A stretch of 30,646 nt of DNA from Clostridiales bacterium (GTDB lineage: Bacteria; Bacillota_A; Clostridia; Saccharofermentanales; Saccharofermentanaceae): positions 1-30,646 of the forward strand of contig JAGCGE010000327.1 of assembly GCA_017649745.1 (NCBI GenBank), read 5' to 3'. The notes beneath the pieces were generated by a model that was not told the origin of the DNA, searched no databases, and saw only the letters and a program-made list of their open reading frames with translations. Below are positions 16,569-24,447 of this stretch, in pieces; positions within the stretch are counted from its first letter, which is position 1; every line of letters begins with the position of its first letter. The position numbers and the translations under genes are program-made.

Positions 16569-17258
16569 TTAATACTCTTTTCCAAGAACCGCACAAACAG
16601 TCCTAATCATGGTTCTAATCTCGCTCCAAAAAGAGTAGTGTTCAATCGAGCTAAGATTCCACTTCATTTTTAATGGCAATACTTCTTCAATATATACCTT
16701 ATCTGCGTCAATCACATTGTTTAACATCTTATCTTCATCTTTAAATCTGATGCTTGCTTCGCTTGTTATTCCTGCCGGTATGAGGAGCGTTGCGAAATAT
16801 TCAGGTTGATAATTTTCCACGTACTTCACTGCTTCTGGTCTAGTTCCAACAAAACTCATGTCTCCAACTAAAACATCAAACAGTTGTGGTAATTCATCCA
16901 ATCTTAACTTTCGAAGTTTAGAGCCAATAGTAGTAATTCTTGAATCATTGCCTACTGTAACCAAAGATCCTATTTTATCAGCATTAGAAACCATTGTCCT
17001 GAATTTGTGAATACGAAAATGTTTCCCATATGATGTAACTCGTTCTTGGCGATATAATACAGGTCCTTTAGAATCAACTTTAATCAATACAGAAATCACA
17101 ATCATAGGTATAGACAAAAACACAATAAGAATTACGGACACAAAAATATCAAACAGTCGTTTTAATATGAGTTGACCTTTTTTTCTTTCCAGTTTGTCCC
17201 AATATGGTCTGACTTCATCTACTCGCATGAAGTTAGGTAAATCTTCCCATTTTTTCAA
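16569..17258 (-). CDS. Initiating sugar transferase (PglC-like phosphoglycosyl transferase)
   Basis: 229 aa monotopic bacterial sugar transferase without the N-terminal multi-TM part of WbaP/CpsE. Residues 34-60 form the re-entrant membrane helix (LKRLFDIFVSVILIVFLSIP); then GPVLYRQERVTSYGKHF, IHKFRTM, LRKLRLDELPQLFDVLVGD (catalytic DE pair at 121-122), MSFVGTRPE. It moves a sugar phosphate from UDP-sugar to undecaprenyl phosphate, starting the repeat unit. The start is TTG at 17258, 9 bases after GAGGT, overlapping the aminotransferase stop; homologues begin the same way (KKWEDLP..MR..EVRPY), so the downstream ATG is disfavoured. Position next to PglE/PglF-type genes suggests a diamino-trideoxyhexose as first sugar. 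Confidence 0.92.
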   Translation of the reverse strand: MKKWEDLPNFMRVDEVRPYWDKLERKKGQLILKRLFDIFVSVILIVFLSIPMIVISVLIKVDSKGPVLYRQERVTSYGKHFRIHKFRTMVSNADKIGSLVTVGNDSRITTIGSKLRKLRLDELPQLFDVLVGDMSFVGTRPEAVKYVENYQPEYFATLLIPAGITSEASIRFKDEDKMLNNVIDADKVYIEEVLPLKMKWNLSSIEHYSFWSEIRTMIRTVCAVLGKEY

Positions 17259-18589
17259 GAACCAGTAACCTCGCTAAGTACATCTTCAAATGATTGACAA
17301 ATATATTCCACATCCTCATCTGATAAAGATGTATGGAGTGGCAAAGTTATCAAATTGCAATAATAATCAAAAGAATTCGGAAATAAGGAACAATCCTTTC
17401 CGTATGCAGTCATTAAGGGCAAAGGCTTATAATGAACGTTTGTAGACACTCCCCTCTCTGCCATTTTTTCCATTACAATATTACGCTGTTTTTCTGTAAA
17501 ACCTTTGAGACGAACAAAATATAAATGAGAAGAGCTGTCTGAATAAGTAGTATGATGACATAGATGATCTATTTTCAACCTATCACATAGGCAATCATAT
17601 TTTTTAACAATAATAGATCTTCTCTCCAACATTTCTTCATATCTATCTAGTTGCCTTAATCCAATTGCAGCCATAATATCTGTCATATTACACTTGTACC
17701 ATGGACCGATTATATCGTATTCCCATGCACCTGCTTTAGTTTTCGCTAGAGCATCCTTATTCTGTCCGTGCAATGAAAGTAACTGATACATCTTATATAG
17801 TTCTGTATTGTCTACTCCGTTAATTGGAAGCCAAGTACTAGCTCCTCCCTCAGCAGTTGTGAAATTCTTCACTGCATGAAAGCTAAAGCTACTAAAGTCA
17901 GCAATAGCTCCACAATATTTCCGTTTGCCTTTAATAATTCTTGAAGCGCCTAAACTATGTGCACAATCTGAAAATATAGCAATTCGATTAACAGAATGTT
18001 GGATTCTTGAAGCTAAATCAACAAGTGGTGTTCCATCAGATTGCAACGGTGTAAAAGAGGTTTTATTTCGTTCGATGATATCAAAAATACGTTCATAGTC
18101 ACAAACAACTCCAGCCAAATCAACTGCTACAATCGCCTTAGTTTTGGAAGTAATGCTCTTTTCCAAAGCATCATAATCCATCTCTGGCATATGAGTTATC
18201 TGATCACCATCTTTTTGAATATCTACAAACTTTACAGTGGCACCGCAATGAATAGCCGCAGAAGCAGTAGCTGTATATGTATACGCAGGAACTATAACTT
18301 CGTCACCAGGTTGAACACCCCATATACGCAAATTAAGTTCCTCAGCCGCCGTTGCAGAATTCAAGCATACAACTCGATTATTCCATCTGTTGGCATCTTT
18401 ATCAACATCTATATCTGTCTTTCCTGTTTCAATATATGCCGCCAAGCGTCGTTCTAACAGTTTGGTTCGAGGACCCGTAGTAATCCATCCAGATTTTAAG
18501 GTCTTAACTACTTCATCAATCTCCAAATCAGTAATATCAGGAGGACTAAAGGATATTTTTCTTTGTTCTAATCCGTTTGTATCAAGCAT
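17255..18589 (-). CDS. DegT/DnrJ/EryC1/StrS sugar aminotransferase (PglE-like)
   Basis: 444 aa, longer than the usual 370-400. PLP-dependent: SGWITTGPRTKLLE, LNSATAAEELNLRIWGV, GDEVIVPAYTYTATASAAIH, SDCAHSLGA (Asp contacting the PLP ring), and Schiff-base K241 in FSFHAVKNFTTAEGG. C-terminal STNVHYKPLPLM and NLITLPLHTSLSDEDVEYI are typical. It transaminates the 4-keto sugar made by the adjacent CapD/PglF dehydratase to a 4-amino-4,6-dideoxy sugar nucleotide. Residues about 160-205 are extra compared with compact homologues. AAGGTG precedes the ATG; overlaps capD by 8 bases and the sugar transferase by 4. Confidence 0.92.
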   Translation of the reverse strand: MLDTNGLEQRKISFSPPDITDLEIDEVVKTLKSGWITTGPRTKLLERRLAAYIETGKTDIDVDKDANRWNNRVVCLNSATAAEELNLRIWGVQPGDEVIVPAYTYTATASAAIHCGATVKFVDIQKDGDQITHMPEMDYDALEKSITSKTKAIVAVDLAGVVCDYERIFDIIERNKTSFTPLQSDGTPLVDLASRIQHSVNRIAIFSDCAHSLGASRIIKGKRKYCGAIADFSSFSFHAVKNFTTAEGGASTWLPINGVDNTELYKMYQLLSLHGQNKDALAKTKAGAWEYDIIGPWYKCNMTDIMAAIGLRQLDRYEEMLERRSIIVKKYDCLCDRLKIDHLCHHTTYSDSSSHLYFVRLKGFTEKQRNIVMEKMAERGVSTNVHYKPLPLMTAYGKDCSLFPNSFDYYCNLITLPLHTSLSDEDVEYICQSFEDVLSEVTGS

Positions 18590-20477
18590 TATTCTTCACC
18601 TTATAAGTTGGAACCATCTCAGCAACATGAAGTCTGATATCTTTATCATCTTGTTTGCTGTCTGCATCAAGTTCTTCCAGTTTCTTTCTAAATAAATCAT
18701 CATCCATCTCAATTGGTTGGCCAATGAATATAAGCTTATTGGCTGTTGTTCCCATACCCTCTTCAGCCATAAGTTTCTCTTCGTAAAGTTTCTCACCTGG
18801 ACGAAGCCCAGTATATATTATCTTGATATCCTCATCAGGTTTGTATCCTGATAGCTTGATAAGGTTTCTAGCCATATCATCAATCTTTACAGGTTCTCCC
18901 ATATCAAGAACAAATATCTCTCCGCCCTTTGCATAGTAAGAAGCCTGAAGGACAAGAGATACAGCTTCAGGAATTGTCATGAAGAATCTTATAATATCTT
19001 TATGAGTAACAGTAACAGGACCACCCTCCGCAATCTGCTTCTTAAATAATGGAATTACTGATCCGTTCGAACCAAGAACATTACCAAATCTTACGGCTAC
19101 AAAAGTAGTTGTCTTCTGTTGCCTATCAAGCATTTGGATTATCATCTCGCAGATTCTCTTGGTAGCACCCATTATATTAGTCGGATTAACTGCTTTATCT
19201 GTAGATATAAGAACAAACTTAGAAACTCCTGCATCTATTGCTGCTCTTGCTGTCTTATAGGTTCCCATTACATTATTCTTTATTGCCTCATTAGGACTAT
19301 CTTCCATAAGAGGAACATGCTTATGAGCTGCTGCATGGAATACAATATCAGGCTTATACTCGTTCATTACACTTGATATCCTATGAGTGTTTCTAACTGA
19401 TCCAATAAGAGTTACCAGATCGAGATCAGGACAATTACGCTTCAACTCCTGCTGAATCTCATAAGCATTATTCTCATAGATATCGAATATAATGAGTTTT
19501 TTCGGACCATGTTTGGCAATCTGTCGACACAATTCCGAACCGATAGACCCACCGCCACCAGTTACTAAAATTGTTTTCCCAGATATCATCCCGAAGACTT
19601 CTCTATTATCTATTGTGATAGGCTCTCTTCCAAGAAGATCTGTAAGTTCTACATCTTTGAGTTGACTGATTTTGACTTCACCATTGGCAAGCTGATACAT
19701 CCCCGGCAAAGTCCTAAGTTTACATCCTGTCTCCTTGCAGATATTAAGGATTTCCTTCTTATCAGCCGCGGAAGCCGTAGGTATCGCAAATATAACAGTG
19801 TTAATCCCGTATTCATCTGCTTTCTCTATGATATCTTCTCTTCCTCCTACGATCGGCACACCAAATAAAGATCTTCCCACCTTTTCTTCGTTGTCATCAA
19901 TAACACATACAGGTACCTGATTGGATGCAGATGAATTCTTAAGATCCCTAACGATAATACTTCCTGCAGATCCCGCGCCAATTACCATTACTCTGTCAGC
20001 ATTACCCAAAACACCTGACCTGTGTCCTGCATATCCCCTTAGAGAATATCTTAAAGCTCTATAACCGAACCTGACTGCTATATGAAGAGTAAAAGCCAAT
20101 AATATTCCCATGCAATAGTAGGATCTTGGCATATCGAAATCTAACAAAAGTCCGGCTATTGAATAAACAACAAATAGCACAAAATATGCTTTAACAACAT
20201 TTACTGCTTCATCTATACTTACAAAAGACCAAATACTGTGATAGAGCTTAAAAATGTAAAACACCACACAAGTAAAAACACACCATAATGGCATCATCCA
20301 AAGGTATGTTTCAAGGTATCCTATAGGAATACTTGCTAGAGAAAACTCGAATCTTACAAATAAAGCTGCAAAATACGAAAAAAGCACCACAATGATATCT
20401 GCTATGAGTATCAGAATGGCGCGTTTAATCCATTGTTTATTCTGTTGTTTTTTTGTTTTATTGTTCTTGTTATTCAT
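18582..20477 (-). CDS. capD: Membrane nucleoside-diphosphate-sugar 4,6-dehydratase (CapD/PglF/FlaA1 long form)
   Basis: 631 aa, full-length. Four N-terminal TM helices at about 17-42, 58-78, 97-115 and 120-138, a first Rossmann domain (VMVIGAGSAGSIIVRDL, 163-179), then the catalytic SDR domain from about 300: ILVTGGGGSIGSELCRQI, FHAAAHKHVPLME, ISTDKAVNPTNIMGATK (T426-D427-K428; Met at the usual Tyr position as in PglF), FGNVLGSNGSVIPLF, GLRPGEKLYEE. Converts UDP-GlcNAc (or GalNAc) to the 4-keto-6-deoxy sugar used by the next gene's aminotransferase. First gene after loaP, behind a 120-base structured spacer. No Shine-Dalgarno sequence is seen before its ATG, unlike nearly every other gene here. 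Confidence 0.94.
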   Translation of the reverse strand: MNNKNNKTKKQQNKQWIKRAILILIADIIVVLFSYFAALFVRFEFSLASIPIGYLETYLWMMPLWCVFTCVVFYIFKLYHSIWSFVSIDEAVNVVKAYFVLFVVYSIAGLLLDFDMPRSYYCMGILLAFTLHIAVRFGYRALRYSLRGYAGHRSGVLGNADRVMVIGAGSAGSIIVRDLKNSSASNQVPVCVIDDNEEKVGRSLFGVPIVGGREDIIEKADEYGINTVIFAIPTASAADKKEILNICKETGCKLRTLPGMYQLANGEVKISQLKDVELTDLLGREPITIDNREVFGMISGKTILVTGGGGSIGSELCRQIAKHGPKKLIIFDIYENNAYEIQQELKRNCPDLDLVTLIGSVRNTHRISSVMNEYKPDIVFHAAAHKHVPLMEDSPNEAIKNNVMGTYKTARAAIDAGVSKFVLISTDKAVNPTNIMGATKRICEMIIQMLDRQQKTTTFVAVRFGNVLGSNGSVIPLFKKQIAEGGPVTVTHKDIIRFFMTIPEAVSLVLQASYYAKGGEIFVLDMGEPVKIDDMARNLIKLSGYKPDEDIKIIYTGLRPGEKLYEEKLMAEEGMGTTANKLIFIGQPIEMDDDLFRKKLEELDADSKQDDKDIRLHVAEMVPTYKVKNNA

Positions 20478-20495
20478 TTTAGGTACGCTTCGCCG

Positions 20496-20513
20496 CAGAA
20501 GGTCGCCCTTCTG
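20496..20513 (-). promoter_or_regulatory. Stem-loop with GCGA (GNRA) tetraloop upstream of capD
   Basis: In the transcript, CAGAAGG and CCTTCTG pair perfectly (7 bp) around loop GCGA, a GNRA tetraloop. It ends 18 bases before the capD ATG. Its 5' arm contains AGAAGG, the only Shine-Dalgarno-like string nearby, held in the stem. No U-tract follows, so it is not an intrinsic terminator. Candidates: LoaP recognition hairpin, translation control of capD, or an RNA processing site. Confidence 0.6.
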
Positions 20514-20543
20514 TTTAAAAAGTTTATTTCCGTTTTATCCTCA

Positions 20544-20587
20544 TCAACGCGCAACACGGCGACGATTGACAGAATAAGACATCCTGT
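20544..20587 (-). promoter_or_regulatory. Two further predicted stem-loops in the loaP-capD spacer
   Basis: In transcript order: ACAGGAT/ATTCTGT with loop GTCTT (one G-U pair, 20569-20587), then TCAA-CG-CGC pairing with GCG-CG-TTGA with two single-base bulges and loop CGTGTT (20544-20569). They share one base, so one would lose a closing pair. Together with the GCGA hairpin they form a structured leader just after the loaP stop. Found by eye; not folded thermodynamically. Confidence 0.4.
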
Positions 20588-20596
20588 TAACGAACA

Positions 20597-21088
20597 CTAG
20601 CGTTTCTCAGTAATCTCAAGCCCGACAGAAGTATTTATCGTTTGACCAAACATCTTGAACTCCAAGAATGCCAAACGCTTATGTCTGTCGATTTTCTTTA
20701 TTAGTCCTTCAAGACCACAAAGAGGTCCTGCAGTAACCTTTACAACATCTCCTTCGATATATCCTTCCGACACATCAAAAAGACCTTCTCTATTATACAG
20801 TTTCTCAACAAAAATCGCATCATTTTCATACAAAGGAAATATTTTTTTATCAATTGTAAGAATACGGTTAAAACCCTCGATGTTTCTAAGATCCTGAGAT
20901 AATTTCTCAGCATCATTAGTGTCTATAAATAGATAACCCGGGAACAGAGCTTTTTCTTTTTTTACCCATTCACCCTGATACTTGATATTAAAGACTTTAC
21001 GCGGAACAAAGCACCTTTGGACATATCCTTCTATTGCTTCTTTTGCTTTGTTCTCACTACCTGTGGTCGTCCATACAACATACCACAT
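20597..21088 (-). CDS. loaP: LoaP/UpxY-type specialised NusG paralogue (operon antiterminator)
   Basis: 163 aa. NusG N-terminal domain at 1-105: MWYVVWTTTGSENKAKEAI (the WY start is diagnostic), KEKALFPGYLFIDT, and the region about IEGFNRILTID; KOW domain at about 110-155: YIEGDVVKVTAGPLCGLEG, DRHKRLAFLEFKMFGQ. Housekeeping NusG is normally in the secE-nusG-rplK context; a copy inside a capsule operon with the WTTTGSE start fits LoaP, which in Firmicutes lets RNA polymerase read through terminators of long polysaccharide or antibiotic operons. LoaP is reported to need an RNA hairpin in the target leader; such structure lies directly downstream here. GGAG precedes the ATG 6 bases away, overlapping the LCP stop region. 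Confidence 0.88.
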   Translation of the reverse strand: MWYVVWTTTGSENKAKEAIEGYVQRCFVPRKVFNIKYQGEWVKKEKALFPGYLFIDTNDAEKLSQDLRNIEGFNRILTIDKKIFPLYENDAIFVEKLYNREGLFDVSEGYIEGDVVKVTAGPLCGLEGLIKKIDRHKRLAFLEFKMFGQTINTSVGLEITEKR

Positions 21089-21089
21089 A

Positions 21090-22145
21090 TCAATTCTCCG
21101 ATTCGTCGTAATAAAGTTTAACTATCGCTTCTTTAAGCGACTTTTCATAGACATAAAACTCCATATATTCTTCGCCTTTTCGGCTGTCGCCATCAAGTTT
21201 TATCATACCTTGATTTTCATATTCTGAAAGATAAGTAGATAATTCAGACAATTCATTAAGGTCCATATCAGTAACCATATAATTTGAAAGATCACCAATA
21301 AGGTTAAGAGCAAATCCCGGATCAGCATTCATCTTGGCAACAGCTAATGTCTTCCAAGCTGAAAGATAAGTAAGTTGTCTTTCCATACGGCTGATATTTG
21401 TTGGTTCATCAAGTCCCATTCTGCTTCTTACGAAGTGCTCAGCACCCTTTGCATCAAGCTTAACTTCCTGACCTTCAACAAGATTAGGATCGACCATTGT
21501 CATATCATAAGGAACCTTAACCGTTACCCCTCCAACACTCTCATTGATTATCGCTATTGAATCCATCGGAAGAGAGATATAGTGCTCGATCTCTGAGTTA
21601 TAAAGAAGCGTACTAACGGCCTCCGCTGTATATTCGCAACTATCATTTAAACCTGAACCGTACGTATGAGAGAACGCTATCTGAGTAACGCCGGTTCCCA
21701 GATCATCACCTGTCGAACCAATAAGTCTTATCTCGGCCATAGTATCTCTGTTGATCTGAAGGATGTTATAAGTCTTTAGATCATGATCTATAACTATCAG
21801 CATCAATACATCTGCCTGATCCTTATTGCTATATCCGTCATGTGCTTCAGGTTCACCAAATGAATCGATACCAATGAAGAGAACACTCTCGATATTCTTC
21901 TTAGCTGAATATGCCTTGCCATCAAAGTATATTACCGGATCGATATCTTCATCTTCATATATATCACTCGGTACAGTTAAATTAGCACTTTCTGATATAG
22001 ATTGATCTGAGGAAGCAGGTAATGTGGCGTCTTTCTTCTCTTTCTGCTTGGCAAGAAAAATGAGCATAGAAAAGAATAGCAGCAAAACTGCTGCTATTCC
22101 TACTATCTTGATTATGGATTTCTTATCTAACCGTAGTCTTTGCAC
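21090..22145 (-). CDS. LytR-CpsA-Psr (LCP) family cell-wall glycopolymer ligase
   Basis: 351 aa, one N-terminal TM helix (about 11-31), extracytoplasmic LCP domain. Visible: SVLFIGIDSFG, NKDQADVLMLIVID (D109/D112), NILQINRDTMAEI (R133/D134), FSHTYGSGL, SVGGVTVKVPYDM, GAEHFVRSRMGLDE and RMERQLTYLSAW, matching the LCP phosphate/Mg and polyprenyl-binding Arg/Asp set. Transfers the finished polysaccharide from the lipid carrier to peptidoglycan. The only start possible is GTG at 22145 (a TAG stop lies 5 codons upstream), inside the last 23 bases of the sortase-substrate gene and without a clear ribosome-binding site, so it probably relies on translational coupling. Confidence 0.92.
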   Translation of the reverse strand: MQRLRLDKKSIIKIVGIAAVLLLFFSMLIFLAKQKEKKDATLPASSDQSISESANLTVPSDIYEDEDIDPVIYFDGKAYSAKKNIESVLFIGIDSFGEPEAHDGYSNKDQADVLMLIVIDHDLKTYNILQINRDTMAEIRLIGSTGDDLGTGVTQIAFSHTYGSGLNDSCEYTAEAVSTLLYNSEIEHYISLPMDSIAIINESVGGVTVKVPYDMTMVDPNLVEGQEVKLDAKGAEHFVRSRMGLDEPTNISRMERQLTYLSAWKTLAVAKMNADPGFALNLIGDLSNYMVTDMDLNELSELSTYLSEYENQGMIKLDGDSRKGEEYMEFYVYEKSLKEAIVKLYYDESEN

Positions 22146-22866
22146 GCTTGATACAAACTACGCCTGCTGCACCAAGTGCAACTGCAACTAAGAGAACATA
22201 GATAGCTACATGCTCACCTGTCTGAGCGGACTTAACTGTTGTGTCAGCCTTGTTAGCAGGAGCTGATGTAGCCTTAACGATAGGAGTTGTAAGGAAAGCT
22301 ACAGGGCTTAAGCTGTCAAGTGTTACTGTAACCTTTCCGTTCTCAACCTTAACCTTAGAAGCATCAACGACTTCCCAAAGACCTGTCTCATAGTTATGGA
22401 TAACTACTACTGCGTTATCTGCAGGAACTGTTGTCTCGAATGTGATAGTAACAGGTCCTGACAATGGCTTTACTGTATTACCATCTACATAAGAAGCATC
22501 AAATACTTCAGCGATCTTAAGGTCTTCTGCCTTAGCATTAGCCTTCTGATCATCAAGAGCCTTTTGGAGGTCAGCCTTAAGAGTACCGTTCTTGCCCTTA
22601 AGATCAACTGCCTTGTTGCTTGCTGCATCAAGATCCTTCTTCGCATTGTTAAGGTACTCGTTGATCTTAGCGATATCTGACGTAGTGCCCATCTTTGTAG
22701 TAACTATATATCCGGAGATATCTTTGCCTGATGCATCTGTAGCAGATACAACCTTAGGTCCGTCACCCTTTGTCGGACTGCTCGTATCTCCTTCTGCTGC
22801 AAGAACAGGCGAGAAGAAGAGAGCTGCTGTCAATACTGTAGCAAGTACTGTTCTAATAAGTTTCAT
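22123..22866 (-). CDS. Secreted surface protein with SAQTG sorting signal (sortase substrate)
   Basis: 247 aa. Signal peptide at 1-23 (MKLIRTVLATVLTAALFF, cut near VLA-AEG). Residues 55-115 are helical and Lys/Ala-rich, possibly a stalk; 118-195 form a beta-rich domain (LSGPVTITFETTV, VVVIHNYETGLWEVVD, GKVTVTLDSLSPVAFL) of the kind found in clostridial surface proteins. A Thr/Ala/Ser/Pro-rich linker leads to SAQTGE (213-218), a hydrophobic span 219-238, and tail KRAKTTVR, which is a sorting-signal layout with SAQTG replacing LPXTG. It is 31 bases downstream of a class B sortase gene, its obvious processing enzyme. GAGGG precedes the ATG. Function of the exposed domain is unknown. Confidence 0.8.
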   Translation of the reverse strand: MKLIRTVLATVLTAALFFSPVLAAEGDTSSPTKGDGPKVVSATDASGKDISGYIVTTKMGTTSDIAKINEYLNNAKKDLDAASNKAVDLKGKNGTLKADLQKALDDQKANAKAEDLKIAEVFDASYVDGNTVKPLSGPVTITFETTVPADNAVVVIHNYETGLWEVVDASKVKVENGKVTVTLDSLSPVAFLTTPIVKATSAPANKADTTVKSAQTGEHVAIYVLLVAVALGAAGVVCIKRAKTTVR

Positions 22867-22897
22867 ATTATGCCCTCACTTTTATAAAAATCCAATA

Positions 22898-23716
22898 TTA
22901 GCTAATCTCCTTGGCCAAGACCAAGAATCTGCTCGTTCTGTCACCCCATAAACACGATGAAAGAACTAATATCCTATCACCGTAAGAAGGTCGAACCTTG
23001 TCTATAAGATGAACATCTACACCCGACTTGGAATACACGCTGTCAATGAATTGAGCGTAAACTTCCGCATCATTGAAGTCATTATAGTACAGGATATGTC
23101 TATTGTCACTAGGAATTGTTGCGAAAATTTGATAAATTTTTGTTTCATTTGCGTTAAATATTACAATAAAGCGGTCCTGATCAAAGTATCCATCCTCAGA
23201 AACAGTCGCCTGCATCGTCCCAAACATGCTGCCGTTACTCATTCTGTGACCATATATAACAGTGCAAAGATCAGAGAAATCGTCACTATTGTATGTATGT
23301 TCGACAAACAGCGAGCCCTCTTTACTGTATTCACCTACCGCATCATGATACAGATACTGAGTGTCATCAGTCGGACTTCTTAAGATAGGAAGGCTGATCT
23401 CAGGACTGCTCATATAGAGCCAGCCGATGATATCAGGATTGACTGCCTGAAGTTCTTCGAAATTAACCGGACACACATAATCTTCTCCTGTCTCAGCTAC
23501 GCTTGGCTCAGCAGATGACGAAGGATCCGTTACGACAATGGTCTCCATCATGGATTCATCTATCGAAGGATAAGTAAATTCAGAGTAAGTTGGTGTTGGC
23601 GCTGCCTTCTTTGTAGGCTTAAGATAGCCGTTTCCCCAAAGATAATAGAATATGAGCGCTGCGCTAGACAGGAATAAAAGACACGCTAATGCTATCCATA
23701 CGGCTCTTTTCCTCAT
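22898..23716 (-). CDS. srtB: Class B sortase
   Basis: 272 aa. N-terminal TM anchor at 6-28, a Thr/Ser/Pro linker at 35-75, then the sortase barrel. Class B hallmarks: NPDIIGWLYM, ISLPILRSPTDDTQYLYHD, GSLFVEHTYN, catalytic H157 in TVIYGHRMSNGSMFG, C255 in LVLSSCLWG, R263 in DRTSRFLVLAKE. All three catalytic residues are present. It should cut SAQTG of the neighbouring protein and join it to peptidoglycan or a related amine. It sits between cpsB and the LCP gene, inside the capsule assembly block, 17 bases after cpsB, so it must be co-expressed with capsule genes. Capsule loci normally lack a sortase. Confidence 0.93.
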   Translation of the reverse strand: MRKRAVWIALACLLFLSSAALIFYYLWGNGYLKPTKKAAPTPTYSEFTYPSIDESMMETIVVTDPSSSAEPSVAETGEDYVCPVNFEELQAVNPDIIGWLYMSSPEISLPILRSPTDDTQYLYHDAVGEYSKEGSLFVEHTYNSDDFSDLCTVIYGHRMSNGSMFGTMQATVSEDGYFDQDRFIVIFNANETKIYQIFATIPSDNRHILYYNDFNDAEVYAQFIDSVYSKSGVDVHLIDKVRPSYGDRILVLSSCLWGDRTSRFLVLAKEIS

Positions 23717-23733
23717 GATGCGCTCCTTTCTTT

Positions 23734-24447
23734 TTATCCGTTCAGTGCTTCATCAAAGATTACTGAACCAAGTTCCTCGACATGGTCTAATGCCGATTCT
23801 CCAAACTTTCCTTTTATTATCCCGATAGCTTCATCGAGATCCGGAGGTCTACTCGTCATATTGTGACAATCAGATCCCAGGAGATCTATAAAGCCTTCAT
23901 CGAACATCTTAAGTGCCTTGCGCCTTGTCTTCTTATCTATGAAGAACTCGGCATTAGACTGGATAAGGATCCCTCGATCATGAAGAAGATCTGATATCAG
24001 TTCCCTGTCCTGATCAAGATACCGCTCTATGTGAGCGATTATCACCTTAAGATCTCCGTTATAGCTAAGTGCCCTAACCTCGTCTACAAAAGTAGGGGTC
24101 CATTCCCTGAATGTCGGTTCAAGAAGGAGGAATCTGCTCCTTCCAAGGCACAACTTGTCAATATGTTCACTTCGTCCGATCCCTCTATAGTAATGCACCT
24201 CAGAGCCCAAAACGAGCCTCGGACACGGTGCATCAGTCGTTGTTATCGCTTCGACGAGTTTCTTGAATGATGCTTGTCTGTTATTTAGGAAACTCACCGG
24301 ATCATTCATATCCGCATAGAAGTGCGGTGTAAGAAAGACAGTATCGACAAATCCTTCACTTATCCGCTTCAGCATCTGAAGCGACATCTCAATATCCTTA
24401 CTTCCGTCATCTATACCCGGTAGGATGTGAGAGTGAACATCGATCAT
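23734..24447 (-). CDS. cpsB: CpsB/YwqE-type PHP-domain protein-tyrosine phosphatase
   Basis: 237 aa, normal length. Metal-dependent PHP fold: MIDVHSHILPGIDDGSKD (H5, H7), MLKRISEGFVDTVFLTPHF, LVLGSEVHYY, VIIAHIERYL, LIQSNAEFF, LLGSDCHNMTSRPPDL. Removes phosphate from the CpsD/Wzz tyrosines and so sets capsule chain length or output. The ATG overlaps the cpsD stop in an ATGA junction. Part of the standard wzz-cpsD-cpsB trio. Confidence 0.93.
   Translation of the reverse strand: MIDVHSHILPGIDDGSKDIEMSLQMLKRISEGFVDTVFLTPHFYADMNDPVSFLNNRQASFKKLVEAITTTDAPCPRLVLGSEVHYYRGIGRSEHIDKLCLGRSRFLLLEPTFREWTPTFVDEVRALSYNGDLKVIIAHIERYLDQDRELISDLLHDRGILIQSNAEFFIDKKTRRKALKMFDEGFIDLLGSDCHNMTSRPPDLDEAIGIIKGKFGESALDHVEELGSVIFDEALNG

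Noticed and set aside
23009..23383. Plus-strand 124-aa open frame
   Set aside because: Antisense to the sortase catalytic domain; no ribosome-binding site or recognisable protein.
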